A stretch of 64,000 bases of DNA. Origin: Opitutia bacterium (GTDB lineage Bacteria > Verrucomicrobiota > Verrucomicrobiia > Opitutales > Opitutaceae). Location of the stretch: assembly GCA_947472765.1 (NCBI GenBank), contig CANJCM010000005.1, forward strand, positions 1-64,000, written 5' to 3'. Of the stretch, positions 1-7,385 are shown piece by piece. The notes below the pieces were generated by a model. It did not search any database, was not told where the DNA came from, and saw nothing but the letters and a program-made list of their open reading frames with translations. Positions within the stretch are counted from its first letter, which is position 1. The number at the start of each line of letters is the position of its first letter. The position numbers and the translations under genes were made by a program.

Positions 1-77
1 TCCTGATCATGGCATGCACCAGCTCTAGTCGCTGCTGCACCTTCGAATCTTTTTTCCACGGCATGCGCTGACATCAA

Positions 78-116
78 AAGTGTCAGCGATGATATGGCGG
101 TAAGTGTCAGCGATGA
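78..116. repeat. Pair of 15-bp direct repeats, possible insertion sequence end
   Basis: A 15-base unit beginning AAGTGTCAGCGATGA occurs at 78-92 and again at 102-116, a period of 24 bases. The flanking 1-188 holds no convincing gene. Repeated terminal motifs containing TGTCAGCGA are a habit of some IS21-like insertion sequences, so this may be the edge of an element lying to the left of the window. That reading is inference, because no transposase is visible here. Confidence 0.35.
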
Positions 117-188
117 GTGGCGGAGTGCCTCGTCCACGCCCGATTCGGCCACGAGACCGCCAGCGGAGCCGTGCTGGTCATTCCGCGC

Positions 189-1823
189 TCAATTCCCGCT
201 TGGGTCCAAATACACGCCCTTGAGCGGGTGGAGATCGAGCAGGTTGCCGTGCCAGCCCTTCACCTCGGGGCGGCGGAGATTGTTGCGCGAATAGAAATAC
301 ACCGGGGCGAACGGACATTCCTCGGCGAGGATTTTTTCGCACAGCTGATAATACTCGTAGCGCCTGGCGGTGTCGCCGGTCGCGCGCGCCGCGGCAATCA
401 GTCGATCGTACTCCGCGTTTTTCCAGCCCGTCTGGTTGTTCCCGTTGTCGCTGGTCATGATGTCGAGGAACGTGCTCGGATCGAGGTAGTCGCCGACCCA
501 GGCGAAACGCGCGATTTGGTAGTTCAGCGTGCGCATCGAGTCGGTCCACACCTTGGCCTCCTGATTGTACAGGCCGATGTCGAGGTTGAGATTCTTCCGC
601 CACATCTGCTGCAGCGCCTCGGCGATCTGACGGTGCCCCTCGTTGGTGTTGAAGAGCAGATCGAGTTTCGGAAAGCCGCGGCCCTCGGGAAAACCGGCTT
701 CAGCGAGGAGCTGCCGGGCGGCGGCGAAGTCGGTCTTGAGGTGATTGGTCGCGGTGAATCCGGCGACGTTGGGCGGGCAGAAGTTTCCGGCCGGCACCTG
801 TCCACCGCGAACGACATCGCGGACGATGGCCTCCCGATCGATCGCCATCGCCAGTGCCCGGCGGACGCGGGGGTCGTTGAGCGGCGGCACCGTCACGTTG
901 AAGCGAAAGACATACGTGGCGAGGAGGACGGTGGGGTGGAAGAACGGGCTCTGCTCTTTCTGATACACCGCGATCTTCGAGGTGGGAATCGAGGCCGTCA
1001 CGTGGAGCTGGCCGGAGCGAAAGCTGCGCTCCTCGGCGTCGGCGCTCTCGATGGGATAGAAGAAGACCTCGTTGAGTTTGACCTTCTCCCGATCCCAGTA
1101 GGTCGCGCTCTTGGTGCCGCGGATGTACTGGTTCGGTTTCCACTCGGTGAGGGTGAAGTAGCCGTTGCCCACGATGTTGCCCGGGCGGGTCCATGGACTG
1201 CCGCGTTGGTCGACCTTGCCATGTTTCTCGATCGTGGCCGCCGGCACCGGGTACCAGGCCGAATGGCAGACCATCGTGGGCAGATAGGGAACGGGGTGAT
1301 CGAGCGTCAGCACCAGCGTGTGGGCATCGACGGCCTTGGCTCCGACCTCGGCCGGATCCTTGATTTTGCCGGTGTTGAAGGCTTCGCCGTTCTTGAGGAC
1401 GTGAAGCATGTTGGCGTATTCCGCGCCGAGTGCGGGCCTCAGGATGCGACGGAAGGCGTAGACGAAGTCGTTCGCCGTTACCGGGTCCCCGTTCGACCAG
1501 CGTGCGCTGGGCCGAAGGTGAAAGGTCCACGTCAGGTTATCGGGTGAAACTTCCCAACGTTCCGCGACCGCGGGGACCGGCTCGCTCGTCGTCGCGTCGT
1601 ATTGCAGGAGGCCCTCGAAGAAGGCCATGACGATGTTGAAGTTCTGCTGGCTGTTGGTGAGGTGCGGATCGAGATCGGTCGGCTCCGACAGATTGCCGAT
1701 GTGGATGACCTGGTCCCGGTTGCCCGTCGCGACCGCGCTGTCGCGCTTGGCGCAGCCCGCGAGCATGAAACCGACGGTGACCAAGGCAGCCGCGACTTGG
1801 GAAAGCAGCAAACGTGGTGTCAT
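189..1823 (-). CDS. Peptide ABC transporter substrate-binding lipoprotein (OppA family)
   Basis: A 544-residue solute-binding protein of the SBP_bac_5/OppA family that would capture oligopeptides outside the cytoplasmic membrane and hand them to an ABC permease. The ATG at 1823 gives a clean lipoprotein signal: a basic start, a hydrophobic stretch and the lipobox MLAGC near residue 25, with the cysteine as lipid anchor. Family features follow, including SEPTDLDPHL near the mature N-terminus, the WTFHLRPSARWSNGDPVTA block and the central RRALAMAIDREAIV block. No permease or ATPase genes are adjacent, so it is an orphan component here. An upstream in-frame start would add 18 residues but spoil the signal peptide. 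The family is certain; the substrate is not visible. Confidence 0.9.
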   Translation of the reverse strand: MTPRLLLSQVAAALVTVGFMLAGCAKRDSAVATGNRDQVIHIGNLSEPTDLDPHLTNSQQNFNIVMAFFEGLLQYDATTSEPVPAVAERWEVSPDNLTWTFHLRPSARWSNGDPVTANDFVYAFRRILRPALGAEYANMLHVLKNGEAFNTGKIKDPAEVGAKAVDAHTLVLTLDHPVPYLPTMVCHSAWYPVPAATIEKHGKVDQRGSPWTRPGNIVGNGYFTLTEWKPNQYIRGTKSATYWDREKVKLNEVFFYPIESADAEERSFRSGQLHVTASIPTSKIAVYQKEQSPFFHPTVLLATYVFRFNVTVPPLNDPRVRRALAMAIDREAIVRDVVRGGQVPAGNFCPPNVAGFTATNHLKTDFAAARQLLAEAGFPEGRGFPKLDLLFNTNEGHRQIAEALQQMWRKNLNLDIGLYNQEAKVWTDSMRTLNYQIARFAWVGDYLDPSTFLDIMTSDNGNNQTGWKNAEYDRLIAAARATGDTARRYEYYQLCEKILAEECPFAPVYFYSRNNLRRPEVKGWHGNLLDLHPLKGVYLDPSGN

Positions 1824-1833
1824 GCGGGGACTA

Positions 1834-1869
1834 GAAAAACAAAAGCCACGCGAGGCAATCGCGTGGCTT
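1834..1869 (-). terminator. Intrinsic terminator of the minus-strand gene ending at 1896
   Basis: On the minus strand an 11-bp perfect stem (AAGCCACGCGA with TCGCGTGGCTT, arms 1859-1869 and 1843-1853) with a five-base loop is followed by TTTTGTTTTT. It lies between the coiled-coil protein gene and the OppA-like gene, separating their transcription. Confidence 0.88.
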
Positions 1870-1895
1870 GAAACCAAAAGGGTCTTATCCGCGGC

Positions 1896-2768
1896 TTACT
1901 TGGCGGTCGCCGGGGCCGGAGCGGGACGCTGCGGAGACGAAAGCTGCGGTCCGGCACTCGGCGTCGGCGCCTGCGCGCTGAGTTCGGTCAGCCGGCGTTC
2001 GATCTGGGTCATCTTGCCGACCAGTTCCTCCTCGATGCGCTTGCGGTCGCTGTTCGTGACAATGCTCAGGCTCGCCGCGTCCTTGACCACGTTGGCGGGC
2101 AGGGTGAGGAGGCGGGTAATCAAACCCTGATCCTTGACCGAGCTCAGGTAGAGGGCGGTGATTTCGTGGGAAATCTTCAACGCATCCTGGGCGACGGCCT
2201 GCGTCTGCTGGAGATTGTTGTTCAACTGCTGGTTCTTCGCGAGTTCGGCGGTGAGGACGTTGCCGACCTGATCCGAAATCCGCTGGCTGTAGCGCTCGAT
2301 TGAGTCACGCGTGAGGTTCTGGTCCTTGGCCATCTCGCTGAGAATCGGCTGAATTCGCTCGGTCATGCGGCCGGAAACCTTGTCGACCTGTTCGTTCTGC
2401 ATCTTCTCGGCCTCCTCCGGAGACTTCGGCATCGGATTGTAAGGCTGCATCTTCTTCGCGATCGCGTCTGCGAGGGCGTCCATGCGCTCGACGTTGAGCT
2501 TCTGGATTTCCTCGTCGGTGCGGAACATGTCGGCTTCGCGCTTCGCCACGGCGTCGCGGAGCAACTTGTTCGTCATCTCGATCTGGCGGCGATTCTCGTC
2601 GGAGGCAGCCTTGAGCGCATCGTTTTGTTCGCGCAGGGGCGCGAGTTCACTCTGCTGCTTGGCACCCAACTCCTTGACGGTTTGCTGGTGCACCCAAAAG
2701 GCGCCGCCGATGACGAGCAAGGCAGTGAGAATCACTGCAGGAATTTGTTCGGAGAATTTTTGCCACAT
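1896..2768 (-). CDS. Hypothetical membrane-anchored coiled-coil protein
   Basis: A 290-residue protein of unknown function. Residues about 8-28 form one transmembrane segment (PAVILTALLVIGGAFWV), leaving almost the whole chain on one side of the membrane. Residues 30-215 are rich in Glu, Lys, Gln and Ala with heptad-like spacing, as expected of a long coiled coil (for example a run around QQLNNNLQQTQAVAQDALK). The tail is rich in Pro and Ala. It has its own terminator and no operon partner. No enzyme motif is present. A scaffold or envelope role is possible but not shown. Confidence 0.75.
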   Translation of the reverse strand: MWQKFSEQIPAVILTALLVIGGAFWVHQQTVKELGAKQQSELAPLREQNDALKAASDENRRQIEMTNKLLRDAVAKREADMFRTDEEIQKLNVERMDALADAIAKKMQPYNPMPKSPEEAEKMQNEQVDKVSGRMTERIQPILSEMAKDQNLTRDSIERYSQRISDQVGNVLTAELAKNQQLNNNLQQTQAVAQDALKISHEITALYLSSVKDQGLITRLLTLPANVVKDAASLSIVTNSDRKRIEEELVGKMTQIERRLTELSAQAPTPSAGPQLSSPQRPAPAPATAK

Positions 2769-2888
2769 AACGTTTAGGACTTGGATCTGACGTTGGAAGA
2801 ATAGCCACCGCCGGCCCGGGAAAGCAACGCCGTCGTCGCCGCTGGATTTGCGGTTGTTATTCGAATTCTGCCGCCCACGGTTTTACCC

Positions 2889-3206
2889 ATGAGCCTGAAT
2901 CGCTGCGAGCAGCGGATCTTCGATTATCTGCAGAGTCACCCTGACGAGAGACAGCATTGGCAGACAAAGTTTCGGGTCGTCGCAAAAAGCACTCTTGATC
3001 AGCATCTTGCCGCAAACCAGCTCGCTGGGGACTTGTGGCGATACTATGAGGAGCGCAGCGCGGTGGCCCAGCCATTCAAGGACGCAGTGCGAACCGAGGG
3101 CCTGCAGCGGACCAGCATGAAGAATCTGGCCGAACTGCTACTTAGGCTCTGGACCGAGCCGCGGAAGCAGCCGCGGCCGGCGGGGCCAGTCAGTCCGAAC
3201 GTCTGA
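2889..3206 (+). CDS. Small hypothetical protein, 105 aa
   Basis: The reading frame opens with ATG and encodes a charged, mostly helical soluble protein beginning MSLNRCEQRIFDYL, with no signal peptide or membrane segment. The tail is Pro/Arg rich. The start of the chain (an N-terminal helix with a DYL-type motif followed by HPDERQHW) looks like a DNA- or RNA-associated helical fold, but I do not recognise a family. It is divergent from the coiled-coil protein gene and upstream of a candidate small RNA that carries the next terminator. Confidence 0.6.
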   Translation: MSLNRCEQRIFDYLQSHPDERQHWQTKFRVVAKSTLDQHLAANQLAGDLWRYYEERSAVAQPFKDAVRTEGLQRTSMKNLAELLLRLWTEPRKQPRPAGPVSPNV

Positions 3207-3244
3207 CGGGCGGACTGGCCCGCGCGGCAATTCTCCCGAAAAAA

Positions 3245-3390
3245 TCGGTACGTTCCGTTGGAACTATCCGCAGGTCGTGCTTACTTACCTGTACAGTATT
3301 TCTCCTCCGCTTAGCGGTGGAGAATTGGGGTAAGCAAGAAAGCAATGGGCCGGCTGCTTAGGGGTAGGCAGCCGGCCCTCTTTTTTATTT
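3245..3390 (+). ncRNA. Candidate structured small RNA ending in an intrinsic terminator
   Basis: Between two genes there is a compact run of RNA-like structure with no reading frame. It has a small hairpin (GTTCC at 3252-3256 with GGAAC at 3260-3264) and a long bulged hairpin in which GCTTAC at 3279-3284 pairs with GTAAGC at 3330-3335 and TCTCCTCCGC at 3301-3310 pairs with GCGGTGGAGA at 3314-3323, with one T-T mismatch. A strong terminator follows. The size (about 145 nt) and the terminal bulged hairpin recall bacterial regulatory RNAs, but it matches no class I can name. It could also be the 3' untranslated region of the preceding gene. Confidence 0.45.
3347..3390 (+). terminator. Strong intrinsic terminator
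   Basis: Perfect 11-bp stem GGGCCGGCTGC (3347-3357) with GCAGCCGGCCC (3368-3378), a ten-base loop, then a T tract TCTTTTTTATTT. The T tract is only on the plus strand, so it terminates transcription coming from the left. Its end overlaps the stop codon of the convergent cbiX gene. Confidence 0.9.
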
Positions 3391-4197
3391 CAAGGCCGCC
3401 GTCAGACTGGCCGCCAGCGCTTCGACCGCCAGAGGATGCGTCCCAATGAGCTCCGTGAAGTGAAACTGCGGCGGGGATCGCACGGGATCGTTGGTGGAAA
3501 CGCTCGCCTCGCGGGCGATGACCGCCAAATCGCCGCCCGGTCCCGCGTGCCGGCCTGGACTCAGAAAGAGAGGAGCAACGACCACCGCGTGCCCGCTGCC
3601 CAAAGCCGCCCGCAAGGCGTCTGCGAGCAAGGGCTGGTTGTGGGGATGGTCTTCGCCTTCCATCGAGGCGGCCGTGACCTCCGCCGCCTCGACGCCGAGC
3701 TCGGTCCCGATTCGCCGGGCGAGTTCGTTACGGAGAGTAGCGGAGGTGGGTGACGGGCCGCCGTGATCCACGACGATTACCGCGGGTCGGTTCAGCGACT
3801 CCTTCGCGATCGTCTCGCGAATGCGGTGGACGACGATGGGCACGATTGCGTTCCGCTCCGCGAGGCCGGCGACGAAATCAAATTTGAAGCCTCCCAGCTC
3901 GCGCGCGGAGTTCTCGAGGTCGTGGCGCAGCGCCGAGCCAATCGCCCCTTGAGCGCTGATGAAGAACGGTACGAAAAGGAAGTCGCGCTCGCCCTCGGCT
4001 GACTTCGCCTGCAGCCATGAACGAAGGGTGGCGGCCGGTTGCCCGTTCAGTGCGGACGGTTCGATGCGATCGCTGTGACGCCACGACACGGCCTCGATGG
4101 GCCGGCCGCGGCGGATGGCCAGCTCCGCCGCCACTCGACGAAGGTTGAGATGCGCGGCGGGTTCAATCGAACCATTGTCGATCAGCGCGATTGTCAC
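3385..4197 (-). CDS. cbiX: Sirohydrochlorin chelatase (CbiX/SirB family)
   Basis: A 270-residue class II chelatase that would insert Fe2+ (siroheme) or Co2+ (cobamide) into sirohydrochlorin. The duplicated fold is visible: a first half with ALIDNGS and RDFLFVPFFISAQGAIG, a second with VIVVDHGGPSP and VVVAPLFLSPGRHAGPGGD, whose histidines match the metal-inserting site of the family. The GTG at 4197 was chosen because it forms a GTGA overlap with the stop codon of the upstream cobA gene. A longer frame to 4233 would run into cobA coding sequence. Third gene of the cysC-cobA-cbiX operon, so iron insertion into siroheme for sulfite reductase is the likelier job. Confidence 0.85.
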   Translation of the reverse strand: MTIALIDNGSIEPAAHLNLRRVAAELAIRRGRPIEAVSWRHSDRIEPSALNGQPAATLRSWLQAKSAEGERDFLFVPFFISAQGAIGSALRHDLENSARELGGFKFDFVAGLAERNAIVPIVVHRIRETIAKESLNRPAVIVVDHGGPSPTSATLRNELARRIGTELGVEAAEVTAASMEGEDHPHNQPLLADALRAALGSGHAVVVAPLFLSPGRHAGPGGDLAVIAREASVSTNDPVRSPPQFHFTELIGTHPLAVEALAASLTAALK

Positions 4198-4964
4198 GAA
4201 CGCAGCTCGGCCGGCCGAGCGGTGGCGAACCACGCGAGATTTTCCGAGAGCGCAGCCACGGCACCGATGATCACAATGGCCGGAGCGCCGAAACCCTCGC
4301 GCTCGGCCCGTTGTGCGATATCCGCGAGGGTCGCGAGCATCTGGCGATGCGCGCCCGTCGTCGCCGACTGAATGACGGCGACGGGCGTATCAGCGGGCAT
4401 CCCACCGTCCTGGAGGCGCCGCGCGATTGTCTCGAGATTCTTCATCCCCATGTAAACACAGAGGGTGGCCTGGAGCGGGCCGTAATCTTCCCAGCGCAGG
4501 TTCGAGCCCGGCTTGTTCGGGTCCTCATGGCCGGTGAGAAAGACAACGGCGGAGCTCAGGGCCCGGTGGGTGAGGGGAATGCCGGCGTACGCACCGGCCG
4601 CGAGTGCCGATGTTACCCCCGGGACGATTTCGAAACTGATCCCCGCCGCGACCAGCGCTTCGGCTTCCTCGCCGCCGCGACCGAAGACAAAAGGATCTCC
4701 ACCCTTGAGTCGCACCACCGTCTTTCCCAGGCGGGCGAGCTGGATGAGAGTCTCCTCGATCGTGGATTGCGGGCAGCAGAACCCGCCGCCCTTTTTGCCG
4801 ACGAAAATACGTTCCGCCTCCGGCCGTGCCAAAGCGAGAATCTCCGCCGGCACCAAGTAATCATGGACGATTACATCCGCTTCGCCGAGCAAACGGCGCG
4901 CCTTGACCGTGAGCAACTCGGGATCGCCCGGGCCCGCACCAACGAGATAAATGAGGCCTGTCAT
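4194..4964 (-). CDS. cobA: Uroporphyrinogen-III C-methyltransferase
   Basis: A 256-residue SAM-dependent enzyme that methylates uroporphyrinogen III at C2 and C7 to give precorrin-2, the entry to siroheme and cobamides. The N-terminal signature LVGAGPGDPELLTVKA, the VVRLKGGDPFVFGRGGEE block and the GIPLTHR block are all present, and the length is that of the single-domain enzyme rather than the CysG fusion. No CysG-type dehydrogenase/ferrochelatase gene is adjacent. It starts 21 bases after cysC and overlaps the next gene by four bases, which ties siroheme production to sulfate activation. Confidence 0.93.
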   Translation of the reverse strand: MTGLIYLVGAGPGDPELLTVKARRLLGEADVIVHDYLVPAEILALARPEAERIFVGKKGGGFCCPQSTIEETLIQLARLGKTVVRLKGGDPFVFGRGGEEAEALVAAGISFEIVPGVTSALAAGAYAGIPLTHRALSSAVVFLTGHEDPNKPGSNLRWEDYGPLQATLCVYMGMKNLETIARRLQDGGMPADTPVAVIQSATTGAHRQMLATLADIAQRAEREGFGAPAIVIIGAVAALSENLAWFATARPAELRS

Positions 4965-4985
4965 GAGGTGTAGGGTTCGCGCCCG

Positions 4986-5564
4986 TTACGCTGCGCCGGA
5001 CGAATTTTCGGTGAGGGCGAAGACAAGCGAAATCAGTCGGGACAACGAAGTCTCGATGGATTCCAGGTCGGTGCGTAGCTCAAGCGTCGGCTGGGTCGGC
5101 GCCTCGTACGGCGAATCGATTCCCGTGAAGGACGGAATCTGCCCGGCCCGGGCCCGCTTGTAGAGGTGCTTGGGGTCTCGCTTCTCGCAGACCGCCAACG
5201 GGGCATTCACGAAGACCTCGGCGAAAGGGATGCCCTTGGCCTTCGCCCGATCGGCCGCGGCGGCGCGGTCCGCCCGGAAGGGTGAGATCAGGGCGACAAT
5301 GACCACGGCGCCTAGGTCGGCCAGGTGCAGTGCCAGTTCCGAGGCGCGGCGAATGTTCTCCCGCCGGTCCTCCTCGCTGAAACCGAGGTTGCTGCTTAGT
5401 CCGGTCCGGAGCACGTCTCCATCGACTACGGTCGTCAGCAAACCCCGGCTCTTGAGGTCACCTGCCAATCCGTTTGCCATGGTGGATTTTCCCGCGCCCG
5501 ACAGACCGGTCAGGAAGATAATAGCTGGCCGATGGGGGATGCGTGGAATGGACGAGGCGGACAT
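4986..5564 (-). CDS. cysC: Adenylylsulfate kinase
   Basis: A 192-residue APS kinase that phosphorylates adenosine 5'-phosphosulfate to PAPS. The P-loop GLSGAGKST is at residues 20-28, followed by the VVDGDVLR and GFSEEDRRENIRR motifs that bind APS, and ALISPFRADR. It is free-standing rather than fused to CysN or Sat. It heads the minus-strand operon with cobA and cbiX and is divergent from cysH-cysD-cysN. Its presence agrees with the neighbouring reductase using PAPS rather than APS. Confidence 0.95.
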   Translation of the reverse strand: MSASSIPRIPHRPAIIFLTGLSGAGKSTMANGLAGDLKSRGLLTTVVDGDVLRTGLSSNLGFSEEDRRENIRRASELALHLADLGAVVIVALISPFRADRAAAADRAKAKGIPFAEVFVNAPLAVCEKRDPKHLYKRARAGQIPSFTGIDSPYEAPTQPTLELRTDLESIETSLSRLISLVFALTENSSGAA

Positions 5565-5808
5565 CGCGGGACGAAAGCTGTAACTTATATTAGAACCAAA
5601 AAGCTGGAGACTAGATGTTTAACGCAGAATCATGACTTCTTTACTAGAAAAGGACTCTTTTAAACTTTACCACCAACAGGTCGGACGCAAGCGTGGCGCG
5701 AGTCATGTCACTCCGACCTGCATCGTTCAACACCGAGACTGAGGCCCGTGTACACCGGGGTCTATCCCTTTCTGCGGGCGGACTGAACGTGGCCCCTACT
5801 TCCACCAA
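5565..5808. promoter_or_regulatory. Divergent cys promoter region with structured cysH leader
   Basis: This 244-base gap separates the divergent cysC and cysH operons and is more AT-rich on the cysC side, where TAATAT on the minus strand near 5582-5590 could be a -10 element. On the cysH side the DNA can fold: CAGGTCGGA (5677-5685) pairs perfectly with TCCGACCTG (5712-5720), an inner stem joins GTGGC (5693-5697) with GTCAC (5707-5711), and a second small hairpin CCCG/CGGG follows near 5742-5757. It does not match the SAM or cobalamin riboswitch signatures I know, so the function is open. Confidence 0.5.
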
Positions 5809-6465
5809 ATGAACGAAGCTGAAATCGCCCATTGGAATGCCGAACTCCGGCAGAAATCGCCGCTCGAAATCGTTCGCTGGGCGGTCAGTGAAGGGAAGGG
5901 ACGCACGATCGTCTCGACGAATTTCCGTCCCTACGAGGCGGCCTTGCTGCACGTCGTCTCCCAAGTCCAGGCCGACCTGCCGGTCCTCTGGGTGGATCAC
6001 GGTTACAACCGCCCGGCCACCTACAAGCACGCCGAGGAGTTGCGCGCGCGCCTCAAGCTCAACCTGAAGCCGTACCTTCCCCGTCTCACTCCCGCGCATC
6101 GCGACGCGATTCACGGGCCGATTCCGACGACCGAGGATGAGGCCGCGCTCAAGCAATTCAGCGCGGTAATGAAACTGGAGCCCTTCCAACGCGGGATGCG
6201 CGAACTCGCCCCGGCGGTCTGGCTCACGGCGTTGCGCAAGGTGCAGAACCCGAATCGGGCCGGTCTCGACATCGTGTCCCTGGATGGAAATTTCGGCGCA
6301 CTGAAGGTCAGCCCGTTCTTCCATTGGAGCGACGCCGACCTCGATGCCTACCTCGCGAAGCACCAACTGCCGAACGAGTGGGACTACTTCGATCCGGCCA
6401 AAGCGGACGAAAAGCGCGAGTGCGGCCTGCACGCGGCTTGGGGCAAGAAGGCCGTCAGTTCCTGA
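5809..6465 (+). CDS. cysH: Phosphoadenylyl-sulfate (PAPS) reductase
   Basis: A 218-residue reductase that converts PAPS to sulfite using thioredoxin. The PP-loop fold is seen from residue about 20 onward (TIVSTNFRPYEAALLHVV, VLWVDHGYNR), and the C-terminal catalytic motif ECGLH is at residues about 204-208. The paired CC motifs that hold the iron-sulfur cluster of APS reductases are absent, so PAPS is the expected substrate, matching the nearby APS kinase. It is the first gene of cysH-cysD-cysN-rrf2 and follows a structured leader. Confidence 0.92.
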   Translation: MNEAEIAHWNAELRQKSPLEIVRWAVSEGKGRTIVSTNFRPYEAALLHVVSQVQADLPVLWVDHGYNRPATYKHAEELRARLKLNLKPYLPRLTPAHRDAIHGPIPTTEDEAALKQFSAVMKLEPFQRGMRELAPAVWLTALRKVQNPNRAGLDIVSLDGNFGALKVSPFFHWSDADLDAYLAKHQLPNEWDYFDPAKADEKRECGLHAAWGKKAVSS

Positions 6466-6482
6466 TTCCCGACGCGTCCGCC

Positions 6483-7385
6483 ATGACCAGCTACCATCTC
6501 GATCATCTTCAGCACCTGGAAACCGAGGCGATTCACATCATGCGTGAAGTCGCGGGTGAGTTCGAACGTCCCGCCCTGTTGTTCTCGGGCGGCAAGGACT
6601 CGATCTGCCTCCTGCGTCTCGCCGAAAAGGCGTTCCGTCCCTCGGACCTTCCGATGCCGCTGCTGAACGTCGACACCGGCCATCACTTTCCCGAGTTGAA
6701 TGAGTTCCGGGATCGCCGGGCCACCCAACTCGGCGCCAAACTCATCGTCCGCAAGGTCGAGGACGCCATCGCGCAGGGCATCGCGACCGTCGCCCCGGGT
6801 GAGATCAGCCGCAATCGGCTCCAGATCCCGACGCTCCTCGCGGCCATTGAGGAGTTTCGCTTCGACTGCTGCATCGGCGGCGCGCGACGCGACGAGGAGA
6901 AAGCGCGCGCGAAGGAGCGGTTCTTCAGTTTCCGTGACGCATTCGGCCAGTGGGATCCAAAGAACCAGCGTCCCGAGATCTGGAATCTCTACAACGGCCG
7001 GCTGAATCCCGGGGAGAACATGCGCGTGTTCCCGCTGAGCAACTGGACCGAAATGGACGTCTGGGAGTACATCCAGCGCGAGAAGCTCGAGGTCCCGAGC
7101 ATCTACTTCAGTCACCAGCGCAGTTGCGTGCGTCGCGCCGGACAGTGGCTGCCCGTCAACGATCTCGTGCCGCCAAAGCCGAATGAGGAAGTGCGTGATC
7201 TCGTAGTCCGGGTGCGCACGATCGGCGACATCATCAGCACGGGCTGCGTGGAGTCCCCGGCCTCGACCGTCGCCGACATCATCGCCGAGATTGCCGCGGC
7301 CCGCGTCACGGAGCGTGGTTCACGCGCCGACGACAAGGCGTCCGAAGCCGCGATGGAAGACCGCAAGAAGGCGGGCTATTTCTAA
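6483..7385 (+). CDS. cysD: Sulfate adenylyltransferase subunit 2
   Basis: A 300-residue catalytic subunit of ATP sulfurylase that forms APS from sulfate and ATP. The N-type ATP pyrophosphatase loop LLFSGGKDS lies near residues 33-41, with VDTGHHFPE and GGARRDEEKARAKER further on, as usual for CysD. Length is standard. ATG at 6483 lies 17 bases after cysH, and the stop codon shares a base with the cysN start (TAATG), so the two subunits are translationally linked. Confidence 0.96.
   Translation: MTSYHLDHLQHLETEAIHIMREVAGEFERPALLFSGGKDSICLLRLAEKAFRPSDLPMPLLNVDTGHHFPELNEFRDRRATQLGAKLIVRKVEDAIAQGIATVAPGEISRNRLQIPTLLAAIEEFRFDCCIGGARRDEEKARAKERFFSFRDAFGQWDPKNQRPEIWNLYNGRLNPGENMRVFPLSNWTEMDVWEYIQREKLEVPSIYFSHQRSCVRRAGQWLPVNDLVPPKPNEEVRDLVVRVRTIGDIISTGCVESPASTVADIIAEIAAARVTERGSRADDKASEAAMEDRKKAGYF

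Noticed and set aside
117-1547. 476-codon plus-strand frame opposite the OppA-like gene
   Set aside because: It is antisense to a clear lipoprotein gene and shows no domain; the high GC content creates such shadow frames.
3245-3390. 6S RNA or SRP RNA identity
   Set aside because: The bulged hairpin resembles 6S superficially, but its termini do not pair to close the molecule and no conserved SRP tetraloop motif is present.
5565-5808. SAM or cobalamin riboswitch before cysH
   Set aside because: Neither the SAM-I core nor the B12 box is visible; only an unclassified hairpin leader can be supported.
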